This document shows positions 1 through 7,813 of a stretch of 15,106 nt of DNA, in pieces (position 1 is the stretch's first letter; each line of letters opens with the position of its first letter). The notes beneath the pieces are model-generated. The model worked only from the letters and a program-made list of their open reading frames with translations. It was not told where the DNA came from and searched no databases. The DNA lies in the NCBI GenBank assembly GCA_046075665.1, contig JBJTQN010000153.1:1-15106 (forward strand), given 5' to 3'. A program made the position numbers and the translations under genes. The stretch is from CAIRTT01 sp046075665 (lineage in GTDB: Bacteria > Armatimonadota > Armatimonadia > Armatimonadales > Armatimonadaceae).

Positions 1-624
1 ACGGCTGCCACCGGGCAGGTGGGCCGTAACTTTTCGAACCTGGCCAAGACGTCCATTACGGACGAGCTCACATGCAAGACGGAAGCGTGCATCTGAGCGC
101 TGCTGGGAACCCGTCTGCCAAACCGTGCCATTATCCTTAGCAAGCTTTACAAGCTGCTGTCCCTCGCCAATGGTCAAGGTCATTGGCTTTTCACAATAAA
201 CATCTTTACCTTTGCGGATTGCCATTCCAGCGATGACCGAATGCCAGTGGTCAGGGGTGCCGATGACGATTGCGTCGATGTCACTTCGGTCGAGCAAGTA
301 GCGGAAGTCGACGTACTTTTTCGAGCCCTCAAACACTTCAGATGCTTCCTGAAGGTGCTTCAAGTCGACATCACAGACTGCAACGCACTCAACTCCTTGA
401 CGGCTGGCGATGTTTCGCGCATCCCCAAGACCTTGACGGAAACCACCCTTGCTGCCTCCAGCACCAATCAAACCAATACGAATCTTGTCATTTGCTGCGA
501 CACGTCGTGGGCGCGCAGCTTGCGCTTCGGCTTCTGCTGCCTCAGCGCGTGCAGAAAACCAATCTGGGAGGGTTGTGAGTGCAAAGCCTGTAGCCGCACT
601 CGTCAAAAATGATCGTCGTTCCAT
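1..624 (-). CDS. Gfo/Idh/MocA family oxidoreductase, Tat-exported (C-terminal part outside window)
   Basis: Reading leftward from the ATG at 624, 208 codons are open to the window edge, so the C-terminal half is missing. The N-terminus MERRSFLTSAATGFALTTLP carries a twin-arginine motif (RRSFL) and a hydrophobic stretch, followed by an Ala-rich linker, so export through the Tat system in folded form is likely. Residues 47-60 hold the Rossmann entry KIRIGLIGAGG that binds NAD(P). Residues 122-128 are GTPDHWH and residues 144-148 are CEKPM, the family signature whose lysine takes part in catalysis. Members oxidise or isomerise sugars and cyclitols; the substrate cannot be told from this half. 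The gene lies 42 bases after the preceding minus-strand gene, possibly in the same transcript. No Shine-Dalgarno sequence is visible; a small inverted repeat (AGGTA/TACCT, 629-646) precedes the start. Confidence 0.93.
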   Translation of the reverse strand, partial: MERRSFLTSAATGFALTTLPDWFSARAEAAEAEAQAARPRRVAANDKIRIGLIGAGGSKGGFRQGLGDARNIASRQGVECVAVCDVDLKHLQEASEVFEGSKKYVDFRYLLDRSDIDAIVIGTPDHWHSVIAGMAIRKGKDVYCEKPMTLTIGEGQQLVKLAKDNGTVWQTGSQQRSDARFRLACELVRNGRLGQVRKVTAHLPGGSR

Positions 625-666
625 AGTTAGGTAGTTCTACTTACCTGTATTGCTTTCCTGCGGATA

Positions 667-2157
667 TCAGAGAGAGAAAAATGGCATTGCAATGTTGATG
701 GCAAACTGGTTACCACGCGTACGGTAGCGAATTTCAGGGCGTATGACCCTGCCTGGTGCAGCAACGACAAATTCTGTGTCAAAGAAGTGATTTGATGTCA
801 GATCGAGGCGGGAACCCAATGCGAGATGCCATCCCGAAAGCGGTGTGTTAAGTCGGAGTTGGAGCTCCGATGGAGCTTCAAGGACATCCGAGTAATATGT
901 CGCCCGACCCTGAATGTCACGCACGGATAGCGCGGCAGAAAGTCGACTCCCTATGCCCCTTGGAATGAGTTCCGTAGAAAGCTGTGTGTAACTGTAGGCA
1001 TCGTTTGCTACCACACGCACCGTTTGAACCTCGATCGGAATACGATGGTTAAGGACTGGAACCATTGAGCGCAATCTCAGAGATGCTTTGGTTCGATAGG
1101 ACGACACCGTAGTTTGTAAGTCCGTCTCCAGACGCTCTCCCGTTTCAAAGTGCGCTTCGACTGCGGATGTTCCCATGACCCACGATGAGCTGATGGCTAC
1201 CAGAGGCTTATTGTCGACAAGGACTGATTTGTAGCGCCTGATAACTTCCTGACGTTCTGCCATCGTCAAGGAAACGGCAGAAGTTCCAGCTCCTCCAATA
1301 CCCGGTCCCAGCACCGATGGTAACTGTAGGCTAGGGACCACATCCCGTTTAACGGCGGGAGGTTCCGTTAGTATCGATGTCCGATCAGTAAAAGGAAGCC
1401 CTTCTGTGTCCTCATCAGGTGAAGCCGGCTGGCGCGGAGTTTGATTCGCCACTTCGTATGACAGAGCAAGAGATGCCGCGTCCCCTCGCTTTGCCGTTTG
1501 TTCGAACAGCACTGCAGCTCCAAAGCCCGGTAAAGGCTGCGTGGCATAGGTAAGGGTTGCTACAGGACCCGAAATTCCTGATTGTCTAATCGAAACCGGC
1601 AGCTGGAAACGCGTCGCGCGACTGGCCGAAGCAGTACTGCCAGTTTGAAAGCGGACGCTCGGCACGGTAAGGAGATGTGTTCTGTAAAGACTTAATCCAA
1701 GGTTTTGGATGTTCCATTGTCCAGATGGCCTGCTGTATGAGAGCTTGGATGCCGATATGGCAAGCGTTCTGCTTTGTTCGGGGACATTGTCGACGATCAC
1801 GACATCCGACAAAGACATCCCAAGAGGCCCCCTGCTGACTCCACCAGTGTCAATCCGAAAGACATCATGTTGAATGGAAATCGTCTCACCGAGCAGTAAC
1901 TGCTTGTCGACATCGAAGAAAATGGTCTTGCCAATCAGTTTGTCGCCACCGCGTTCGGCCCGAAAGCCACCGCTTACGCGCAGCTGAGATGGTTTGGTCA
2001 ATGAAGGGCTGATTAAGAGGCTGGCCGCCGAAATCCCAAGAGCCCCCCAACGGACATTGGCGTCTTTCAGCTGTGCAAATCCATCCTTCGTTGAGACGCC
2101 AGACCAGGTTGCCCGTAGTGGTGGAGGGGCCTGAATGGGAGGAATTACCACTGGCAC
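667..2157 (-). CDS. OstA/LptD-like outer-membrane barrel candidate
   Basis: Function not firmly recognised. The 496-residue product has alternating polar/hydrophobic beta-strand character throughout. Residues 15-170 resemble the OstA/LptA beta-jellyroll of lipopolysaccharide transport proteins (repeated short strands such as FFDVDKQLLLGETISI near 80-95, and THLLTVPSVRF near 160-170, which recalls the LptD segment before the barrel). The rest, to the terminal MPFFSL, looks like barrel strands, with a low-complexity Pro/Thr/Asp loop around 240-275. No signal peptide is visible, which is unexpected for an outer-membrane protein. The start is a GTG with GGAG eight bases upstream (2166-2169), and it overlaps the previous gene by 13 bases in a different frame, so translational coupling is likely. 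LptD proper is usually longer. An alternative is that it forms one split or frameshifted secreted protein with the upstream gene. Confidence 0.6.
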   Translation of the reverse strand: MPVVIPPIQAPPPLRATWSGVSTKDGFAQLKDANVRWGALGISAASLLISPSLTKPSQLRVSGGFRAERGGDKLIGKTIFFDVDKQLLLGETISIQHDVFRIDTGGVSRGPLGMSLSDVVIVDNVPEQSRTLAISASKLSYSRPSGQWNIQNLGLSLYRTHLLTVPSVRFQTGSTASASRATRFQLPVSIRQSGISGPVATLTYATQPLPGFGAAVLFEQTAKRGDAASLALSYEVANQTPRQPASPDEDTEGLPFTDRTSILTEPPAVKRDVVPSLQLPSVLGPGIGGAGTSAVSLTMAERQEVIRRYKSVLVDNKPLVAISSSWVMGTSAVEAHFETGERLETDLQTTVSSYRTKASLRLRSMVPVLNHRIPIEVQTVRVVANDAYSYTQLSTELIPRGIGSRLSAALSVRDIQGRATYYSDVLEAPSELQLRLNTPLSGWHLALGSRLDLTSNHFFDTEFVVAAPGRVIRPEIRYRTRGNQFAINIAMPFFSL

Positions 2158-3416
2158 GCAGATAACTCCGTGGCGACGTTGCGGTTGTGTACATAAACTT
2201 CCTGCCGTGTCGTAGTGATCAATGCACCACTCTCATCAAGAAGCTCAACATTGACCGAGTGCAGACCATCCGGTAGAGACGCTGTGTCCCACGTTTTGGA
2301 GAACGGCTTTACATTCATCACGAAAAGCAACTCTGAAATTCGGATCTTCAGCGATGCAACCCTACCCGGATCAGTAGGGGAAATCCGCAGTGTGTGCAAC
2401 CCACTGATAACCGGGATCTTTCGCTTTGTTGCATCGGCGAGTGATGACTTTTCGTACTGTATTGCCACTGCTTGTATTGCTTGCCCGCTTGATGTTACGG
2501 TGGTCGGGCGGATACGTATAACGATGACCTGTCCTTTAGGATGAGGGCGCACAAAGGTATCTGCGCAGTGCCCAACAATAGACGGGAAGGGTTCCCAATC
2601 GCCGCTTTCGCGTTGGACATCCGCGATGTGCGACTTTCCGCCAAAGGCAAATCCCTTCAAGGCTAGTGCCGGAATAGAATCCTTGATAAGCATCGCATAG
2701 GGGTGATTATCTGCGACAGTCGTCATTGATACGCCTCCACGCCGCTCTACAAATCGGCTGGTGGGAGCCGTGGCATCCGGTGAAGTCGAGAGGACTAGCG
2801 CTGTCTGTCCCGCCTCTGAAAGTGCCCCATTACCGAGATTCTCTGTACCATTTACACGGCCGGTTCCCGCTGCAGCTCGAATGACCCGACCGATCAGCCG
2901 ATCTGGCCGGCCATCCTGCCTCAGAGTGATGTTGCCATCCGGAATATTCTCAAAGACGATTGCGTGGTTATCGGTTGTCTGTGGGGTTAGATCTATCCGA
3001 AGAGCCATCAGCTGTTCACCCGCCGAACTTTGAACGTCAACAACCTCGGCAATCATCCCGATACGAACCAATCCTGATGTCACAATTGGGAGGCCTGCCG
3101 GATCTCCGGTAAGTACGGTGGGGAGGTCCTTATCATCCATAAACGCCTGTGAGCCAATACGGATCGATATCGGAATTGCCCGCTCAGATGTTAGCGTGAG
3201 GCAAGTCTTTGTGAAGGCGCTTACGGTAAATTTCATTCCGGAATGCAATCGAACCGTGTTGCGGGCTGATGTCACTGCGGCAAGCGAAATAGACATTTCG
3301 GGCACCCGTGGATGCGCGGTAATCACAGAACCAGCCCTCATCGGGATGATCAAGTGTGATGTACGGTCTTGTTGGCGATAACGGTTTTTCACAATTAAGT
3401 AGTGTAGCGTGTGCAT
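2145..3416 (-). CDS. Hypothetical protein with Ig-like C-terminal domain
   Basis: I do not recognise this 423-residue protein. The last ~90 residues (about 330-415) look like an Ig-like beta-sandwich: a strand pair, then SLPDGLHSVNVELLDESG, typical of bacterial Ig folds with the 'dG.h.v.v...D..G' pattern. The first part (about 40-130) is also beta-rich. The ATG at 3416 has an in-frame TAA just upstream, so the protein cannot start earlier; AGG lies six bases before it. An in-frame GTG at 3392, eight bases after a TACACT -10-like hexamer, is an alternative start. Neither start gives a signal peptide, although the fold type and the downstream barrel-like partner suggest an envelope role. It is divergent from the secreted protein at 3459, with only 42 bases between them, and overlaps the next gene by 13 bases. 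Confidence 0.75.
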   Translation of the reverse strand: MHTLHYLIVKNRYRQQDRTSHLIIPMRAGSVITAHPRVPEMSISLAAVTSARNTVRLHSGMKFTVSAFTKTCLTLTSERAIPISIRIGSQAFMDDKDLPTVLTGDPAGLPIVTSGLVRIGMIAEVVDVQSSAGEQLMALRIDLTPQTTDNHAIVFENIPDGNITLRQDGRPDRLIGRVIRAAAGTGRVNGTENLGNGALSEAGQTALVLSTSPDATAPTSRFVERRGGVSMTTVADNHPYAMLIKDSIPALALKGFAFGGKSHIADVQRESGDWEPFPSIVGHCADTFVRPHPKGQVIVIRIRPTTVTSSGQAIQAVAIQYEKSSLADATKRKIPVISGLHTLRISPTDPGRVASLKIRISELLFVMNVKPFSKTWDTASLPDGLHSVNVELLDESGALITTTRQEVYVHNRNVATELSACQW

Positions 3417-3443
3417 CGTTTACCTATGACACTGTGAATAACC

Positions 3444-3449
3444 TACAAT
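3444..3449 (+). promoter_or_regulatory. -10-like element TACAAT just upstream of a GTG start
   Basis: TACAAT ends nine bases before the GTG at 3459, and a weak -35-like TTTACC lies at 3419-3424 (19-base spacer). Transcription would begin about at the start codon, and no Shine-Dalgarno sequence is present, so the message may be leaderless. This is inference from sequence only. Confidence 0.4.
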
Positions 3450-3458
3450 GCGCCTATC

Positions 3459-5456
3459 GTGAAAAAAGTTGTTCTCTTGGTGGTGATTGCCCTTCAGGTG
3501 CTCTGTCCAGTGCTTGCCGATCAGGCTTACGGGCGTTTTGGACGATTTCATGAGGATGGGCTCCTGACAACGAATGTTCATCCACGAGGATTTACCTTAT
3601 TGGGAACTAACCCGGAACTGAATATTCGCTGGGGAGATCCGAAGGCTGCGCTGTCAGCAGTAGTCTCATCAATAAATCCGACAGAAAAAATCCTCGCCGT
3701 TGAAGGGGGTGGGGTCGGGGCACCAAGCCAGATACGTTACACGTTGGTCTACCCAGGATTTTCGGCAACGTTTGGGAAACAACTCGTCCTGCGATTTGCG
3801 AATCGTGCCGGCAAGTCGGTACGGGTTGGGTTGGACCCAACGCGACTAAAGCAAGGATGGCTACTGGTCATTCCTGGTGACCGATATCCGGCAGTCCCAT
3901 TACTGATAAAAGTTCCGAGGAGCGCTGGGACCAAGGCGTGGTTTACCGGTGATGGACTTACTGTAGAATCCCCGACGCCTCTCGGCGAAGTCATATTTAC
4001 CACCCCTACGGGGATGCGACCTGTTGCGTCGTTGAATGCAGCGTGGAAGGCTGTTTCCGACTGGGGCGATGCACCGATTCCCGTTCTACAAGGCATTTCC
4101 AACGACTGTACTGCGGCTGAGATTACAACAAACCAAACGTGGAACACACCATACGCACCCATCTCACCCATTCTGTCTCTCGCTTTGCAGGCTGGATTCC
4201 CAGCACGTGTAAGTGGACCTCTGGTACGCACAGAAATCAGAACCCGCTATGGCCCATACACGTATGTCGCCGACAAAACATCCCGTATTAGCCTCATTCC
4301 TCCAGCTCAGGCTGCAACGACCTTGTATGGAGAAGACCTTGCGATACCAAGTGAGCGGCTCACAGCGACACCACCTGGTACACCGCCAGCCGTTGGTTTC
4401 TGGAGCCTATACCCTTGGCTTGTGGCTGCCGAACGGCTACCGGTGGATGTCCGCACTAACCTCATACGGACGTATCGCGTACGGCGAACAAAGGTAGCGC
4501 TTACGGATTCAGCTGAGCCAATCACCGGTGTCCACCTTCAGCTTCCGCGAAGCGGAAATGTGAAGGATAAGCGTGATGTTGATGATGTTGTCTCGCTTGC
4601 GCGAGTTGTTTTGGTTGACCATGCTTTCACGCTGCATGTCGGGGACACACTAAGTAAGTCCAATCTACAAACATCGCTTTCCGCATTGGTTGCAGCAGTG
4701 CAAGTGCGGACGGACTGGCTGTGGGGATGTGTTGGACGCTCTGATGACGGTTTTCAATCGCTTGATAGCCGTGAAACCGTGGACGTAGCAGCAGCGCTTG
4801 CCATTGCGATGCAGAATCCTGATAGCGGCTTGACACCCGGAGAGGTCGAGGAAGCTTCGGTTGCGTTTTTGTCCCATACATGGTCGGTATTTGGTCGGGA
4901 TGCCCTCTGCAAGTTTGCGAATGTGACATCCATGATGTCGGCGAACCAGCTTTTCGGTCGCCTAGATGAGACCAAGTCCTTTGAGAGTACTTCAGCAGAT
5001 AATACAAGCGACGTAGGTTTATCGACTTCTTCGACAGACTATTTACTCGATGCCTACGTTTCGCCGGGGGGACAGCAGGTAAGCGGAAAGCTGCGACGCG
5101 GAGCAGATTTGGGTGCCATCAACACTGATGGACTACGTATTAATGGTGTTGCAGATCGGTCTATCCGTGATGTCAATATTGATGTGGTTAGCGGTTCTGG
5201 GCGTATCCGCATCGTAAAGTTGGCCACAAGTGATCGCTGGCGGGGAGCCCAAGTTCGCGTAAGCGGCGTTCCGACGATTTCGATGCAAGTTGGTGATGAG
5301 CTACATATATTAGTTGCACCTTTTATTGGTTCAGCACAAATACAGCTCAGCGCACGACAAATCACTGCTGCTAGCTACGTTTTCCGCTCTCCGTTGTTCG
5401 GTATTATGGATTGGCAAAACGACATATACGTAATTGGACCGGGATCAAGCCGCTAA
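3459..5456 (+). CDS. Secreted protein of unknown function (665 aa)
   Basis: A clear Sec signal peptide opens the protein: MKKVVLLVVIALQVLCPVLA with probable cleavage after ALA near residue 20. I do not recognise a family. Residues about 25-190 look beta-rich; about 200-480 are mixed with helical stretches and contain Trp/Tyr/Pro-rich segments (RTRYGPYTYVADK, VGFWSLYPWLVAAERLP) of the kind common in carbohydrate-active enzymes; about 500-525 is Ser/Thr/Asp-rich and linker-like; about 530-660 looks like a beta-sandwich. No transmembrane anchor follows the signal peptide. The start is GTG with no Shine-Dalgarno sequence and a -10-like TACAAT nine bases before it. The metK start lies 30 bases after the stop codon, so the two may share a transcript. 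A glycan-processing or glycan-binding role is only a guess. Confidence 0.85.
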   Translation: MKKVVLLVVIALQVLCPVLADQAYGRFGRFHEDGLLTTNVHPRGFTLLGTNPELNIRWGDPKAALSAVVSSINPTEKILAVEGGGVGAPSQIRYTLVYPGFSATFGKQLVLRFANRAGKSVRVGLDPTRLKQGWLLVIPGDRYPAVPLLIKVPRSAGTKAWFTGDGLTVESPTPLGEVIFTTPTGMRPVASLNAAWKAVSDWGDAPIPVLQGISNDCTAAEITTNQTWNTPYAPISPILSLALQAGFPARVSGPLVRTEIRTRYGPYTYVADKTSRISLIPPAQAATTLYGEDLAIPSERLTATPPGTPPAVGFWSLYPWLVAAERLPVDVRTNLIRTYRVRRTKVALTDSAEPITGVHLQLPRSGNVKDKRDVDDVVSLARVVLVDHAFTLHVGDTLSKSNLQTSLSALVAAVQVRTDWLWGCVGRSDDGFQSLDSRETVDVAAALAIAMQNPDSGLTPGEVEEASVAFLSHTWSVFGRDALCKFANVTSMMSANQLFGRLDETKSFESTSADNTSDVGLSTSSTDYLLDAYVSPGGQQVSGKLRRGADLGAINTDGLRINGVADRSIRDVNIDVVSGSGRIRIVKLATSDRWRGAQVRVSGVPTISMQVGDELHILVAPFIGSAQIQLSARQITAASYVFRSPLFGIMDWQNDIYVIGPGSSR

Positions 5457-5475
5457 CCCAAGATATGTCGGTTAC

Positions 5476-5480
5476 AGGAG
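5476..5480 (+). promoter_or_regulatory. Ribosome binding site AGGAG deciding the metK start
   Basis: AGGAG directly abuts the ATG at 5481 but lies six bases before the in-frame ATG at 5487. Normal spacing therefore selects the second ATG. Confidence 0.8.
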
Positions 5481-5486
5481 ATGAGT

Positions 5487-6635
5487 ATGGCAGAGTATTC
5501 GTTGTTTACGTCTGAATCAGTAGGCGAAGGGCATCCAGACAAGGTTGCAGACGCGGTAAGTGATGCCGTTCTGGATCATTGTCTTACCGCAGACGCAATG
5601 AGCCGGGTCGCCTGCGAAACATTGGTCACAACGAACCTCTGTGTCGTTGCGGGTGAAGTTACCACTGGCGCAGAACTCAACTCAGATGTTATTGACCGCA
5701 TCGCAAGGGCAGTCATCACCGATATCGGCTACGATGACAAGGCACTTATGTTCTCTGCTGCCGATGTTGAAGTTCGCAACTACGTCCATGCACAGAGCGC
5801 ACACATTGCAATGGGTGTTGACACAGGTGGCGCTGGCGATCAGGGCATGATGTTTGGTTATGCATGTGATGAGACTCCTGAGTTGATGCCATTACCGATT
5901 GCAATCGCTCATCGGCTGACCAGACGTCAAGCTGAAGTTCGCCGTGCGCATCCAGGCCTTGGGTTCCGCCCGGATGCCAAAAGTCAGGTCACGATGGCCT
6001 ATGACGGATTCGGTCGTCCACACCACATTGATACGCTTGTTTTTTCGACCCAGCATGATGAAAATCTTACCCTTGAAGATGTCAAGGCTCTGGTTGAAGA
6101 GCACCTCTTTGCTCCGGTCCTTGCTGAAGTAGAGGAACTTGTAACTGGCGACATCATCCGCCACATCAACCCAACCGGCCTCTTTGTAATTGGTGGCCCG
6201 CATGGCGATACTGGTTTGACCGGACGTAAAATTATTGTCGATACTTATGGCGGCTATGCACGGCATGGTGGTGGAGCATTCTCAGGCAAAGATCCGACAA
6301 AGGTTGACCGCTCTGCTGCATATGCAGCTCGATATCTGGCAAAGAATGTCGTCAAAGCCGGCCTCGCCACACGCTGTGAAATTCAACTTGCATATGCCAT
6401 CGGAGTTGCACAACCCGTGTCTGTACGCGTAGACACGTGGGGCACAGCTACCAAAGGGTTGACCGACTTGGATATCGCTGCAAAGCTCACCGCCACCGTG
6501 GATTTGACACCTGCGGGAATCATCCGGATGCTGGACCTTCGACGGCCAATCTACCGCGATACGGCCCGTAATGGTCACTTCGGCAATGTGGCTTTCCCAT
6601 GGGAAAATACCGACCTCGCGGAGAAACTAGCATAA
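5487..6635 (+). CDS. metK: S-adenosylmethionine synthase (methionine adenosyltransferase)
   Basis: The enzyme makes S-adenosylmethionine from ATP and methionine (EC 2.5.1.6) in the cytoplasm, using Mg and K ions; it works as a tetramer. The 382-residue product has all three domains: GEGHPDK at 13-19 (ATP-binding signature 1), GGAGDQGMMFGYA at 114-126 (nucleotide loop), then GGPHGDTGLTGRKIIVDTYG and GGGAFSGKDPTKVDRSAAY in the second half, which form the phosphate and substrate sites. It ends with the usual GHFG...FPWE motif. Length is normal. The start at 5487 is preferred over the ATG six bases earlier because AGGAG then has proper spacing and the product begins MAEYSLFTSESVGEGHPDK like other MetK proteins. 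The stop TAA overlaps the next ATG as TAATG. No SAM riboswitch is seen upstream. Confidence 0.98.
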   Translation: MAEYSLFTSESVGEGHPDKVADAVSDAVLDHCLTADAMSRVACETLVTTNLCVVAGEVTTGAELNSDVIDRIARAVITDIGYDDKALMFSAADVEVRNYVHAQSAHIAMGVDTGGAGDQGMMFGYACDETPELMPLPIAIAHRLTRRQAEVRRAHPGLGFRPDAKSQVTMAYDGFGRPHHIDTLVFSTQHDENLTLEDVKALVEEHLFAPVLAEVEELVTGDIIRHINPTGLFVIGGPHGDTGLTGRKIIVDTYGGYARHGGGAFSGKDPTKVDRSAAYAARYLAKNVVKAGLATRCEIQLAYAIGVAQPVSVRVDTWGTATKGLTDLDIAAKLTATVDLTPAGIIRMLDLRRPIYRDTARNGHFGNVAFPWENTDLAEKLA

Positions 6636-6964
6636 TGAATACACAGGTAATGCAGGCGATTGCTGGCATGTATGGCTTGATTGTGATGGGGGGCGGACTT
6701 TCTGCTGCTACGAAGTCCAAAATCTCGCTGTACGCAGGCGTTGGCACAGGCCTCTTTGCCATCGCTGGTGCACTGCTGATGGCAAAGAATCCCAAGCTTG
6801 GCTTGATACTGCTTTTGATTGGTGCCATTGCACCACTACCTCGGATGCTTCCTGGTTTTATCAAGACGCAGGCTGTCTGGCCGGCAGGAGTGGTGTCGTT
6901 ATGTGCGATTGCGGTGATTATCAGCGCAGTCTTGGCTTTCAACCAGCTCAAGCCACAGCCATAA
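6635..6964 (+). CDS. TMEM14-family (UPF0136-like) small membrane protein
   Basis: This 109-residue protein has about four hydrophobic segments (near 7-25, 31-50, 54-72 and 83-103) separated by short turns. The pattern AGMYGLIVMGGG near the N-terminus, NPKLGLILLLIGA in the third segment and a KT..VWPAGVVSL start of the fourth fits the TMEM14 family (PF03647), small four-helix membrane proteins found in bacteria, chloroplasts and mitochondria; plant members have been linked to fatty-acid export and animal ones to haem metabolism. The bacterial role is not established. The ATG at 6635 shares a base with the metK stop (TAATG), which favours it over an in-frame ATG at 6599 inside metK. Its own stop overlaps the next ATG in the same way. 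Confidence 0.88.
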   Translation: MNTQVMQAIAGMYGLIVMGGGLSAATKSKISLYAGVGTGLFAIAGALLMAKNPKLGLILLLIGAIAPLPRMLPGFIKTQAVWPAGVVSLCAIAVIISAVLAFNQLKPQP

Positions 6965-7359
6965 TGATTACCGGCCAATCGAACCGTATCGCGTTGGTCG
7001 CACATAATGGTCGCAAAGATCAAATGGTTCACTTTGCGGGGCAGCACCTCGATGTGCTGTCCCGTTTCCAAATTGTGGCGACGAGCACAACGGGTGGACT
7101 TCTGGAGGGAAACCTCGGACTAACAGTTCACAGGTGTCTTTCGGGTCCCCTTGGAGGCGACTTACAGATTGGCGCGATGGTCGCAGAAGGTTCTGTCGCT
7201 GCCGTCATATTCCTACGGGATCCTCTGACCGCGCATCCCCACGAACCTGACATTTTGGCACTAATGAAAGTCTGTGATGTCCACAATGTCCCATTGGCGA
7301 CAAATCTGGCATCGGCTGAGCTCCTGCTCGCAGCACTTGCTTCAACAGTTACGCATTGA
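6964..7359 (+). CDS. mgsA: Methylglyoxal synthase
   Basis: The enzyme converts dihydroxyacetone phosphate to methylglyoxal and phosphate (EC 4.2.3.3), a bypass that releases phosphate when sugar phosphates build up. The 131-residue product shows ALVAHNGRKDQMV (10-22), ATSTTGGLL (39-47, phosphate loop), SGPLGGDLQIGAMV (60-73) with the catalytic Asp at 66, and FLRDPL..HPHEPD (83-96), where Asp86, His93 and Asp96 match the conserved active-site and subunit residues of the family. Length is typical. The ATG at 6964 forms TAATG with the TMEM14 gene stop; an in-frame ATG at 6901 lies inside that gene and is less likely. The family is allosteric and inhibited by phosphate, so no transcriptional control needs to be assumed. 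Confidence 0.96.
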   Translation: MITGQSNRIALVAHNGRKDQMVHFAGQHLDVLSRFQIVATSTTGGLLEGNLGLTVHRCLSGPLGGDLQIGAMVAEGSVAAVIFLRDPLTAHPHEPDILALMKVCDVHNVPLATNLASAELLLAALASTVTH

Positions 7360-7538
7360 TTCGAGTGAATTAGTCCTCGGTCCGACCACGCAATTTGGGT
7401 GGCGCTGAAAGTACTGAACACTTGCATTCGCTGACTGGATTCTCGGAGTCTACCGATAGTAGGTGTGACTTGGGTTTTGTTCGGACTAATGAGATGCGCG
7501 ATTCTCATCGATTGAACGAGCAAACCGGGTGTGATGCG
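7360..7538. other. Intergenic region with several inverted repeats, possible RNA structure
   Basis: No credible gene lies between the convergent ends of mgsA and the small membrane protein gene. Visible structure: ATTAGTCC (7369-7376) pairs perfectly with GGACTAAT (7483-7490), enclosing 106 bases; GTCCGA (7380-7385) could instead pair with TCGGAC (7481-7486), so the two pairings compete. Inside is a TCGG/CCGA hairpin with a six-base loop (7443-7456). Just outside, ATGAGA (7489-7494) pairs with TCTCAT (7503-7508) across eight bases. No run of T follows any stem, so none is a standard intrinsic terminator. I do not recognise a known RNA family. Confidence 0.35.
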
Positions 7539-7751
7539 TCAGTGTTTGTCACTGGATGTTGCCAGATCGGTATGTAAAGCAGACTTTGCGTCTCCGGTAC
7601 CGCGTGCCTTCAGCTGTTTGCTACCATCAGGACTAGACGGCCAAACAAACATCAAATAGTAAATCGCAACGTTCAGGCAAAACAATATGCCCGCCAAGCC
7701 CCAATGGGTTGACTTTTTCTTGCGCTTTACCGTTGCTGTCTGCTGCTGCAT
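7539..7751 (-). CDS. Small single-pass membrane protein (70 aa), function unknown
   Basis: The product begins with a basic, Gln/Lys-rich stretch (MQQQTATVKRKKK), then one hydrophobic helix (about 17-37, WGLAGILFCLNVAIYYLMFV), then a polar tail of about 30 residues. By the positive-inside rule the N-terminus would face the cytoplasm. Support for a real gene is a good promoter directly upstream (TTGATT, 16 bases, TACATT) whose -10 ends nine bases before the ATG. No Shine-Dalgarno sequence is seen, so translation may be leaderless. It is divergent from the myo-inositol oxygenase gene, with 75 bases between the two starts. I recognise no family. Confidence 0.65.
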   Translation of the reverse strand: MQQQTATVKRKKKSTHWGLAGILFCLNVAIYYLMFVWPSSPDGSKQLKARGTGDAKSALHTDLATSSDKH

Positions 7752-7760
7752 CGTGGCAAT

Positions 7761-7788
7761 AATGTATCACTGTTACCGATGTAATCAA
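7761..7788 (-). promoter_or_regulatory. Sigma-70-type promoter of the 70-aa membrane protein gene
   Basis: On the minus strand a TTGATT -35 (7783-7788) is followed by 16 bases and a TACATT -10 (7761-7766). The expected transcription start falls about three bases before the ATG at 7751. The element lies in the 75-base region shared with the divergent oxygenase gene, so the two could be co-regulated. Confidence 0.5.
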
Positions 7789-7813
7789 CCAAGACGCAAC
7801 GTCGGCTTTGGTG

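Noticed and set aside
241..612. A 123-codon plus-strand frame over the Gfo/Idh gene
   Set aside because: The minus strand gives a Tat signal, Rossmann motif and CEKPM; the plus-strand product is Cys/Ser-rich noise.
5457..5486. SAM riboswitch before metK
   Set aside because: Only 30 bases separate metK from the upstream gene, with no room for a known SAM aptamer.
7386..7403. GGGTGG near 7397 as a T-box-like sequence
   Set aside because: The rest of the T-box antiterminator consensus is missing and no amino-acid gene lies downstream on that strand.
7443..7456. Hexaloop hairpin (TCGG, AGTCTA, CCGA) as a possible ANTAR target
   Set aside because: The loop starts with A but has C instead of G at position 4, the stem is only four pairs, and there is no second matching hairpin or terminator.
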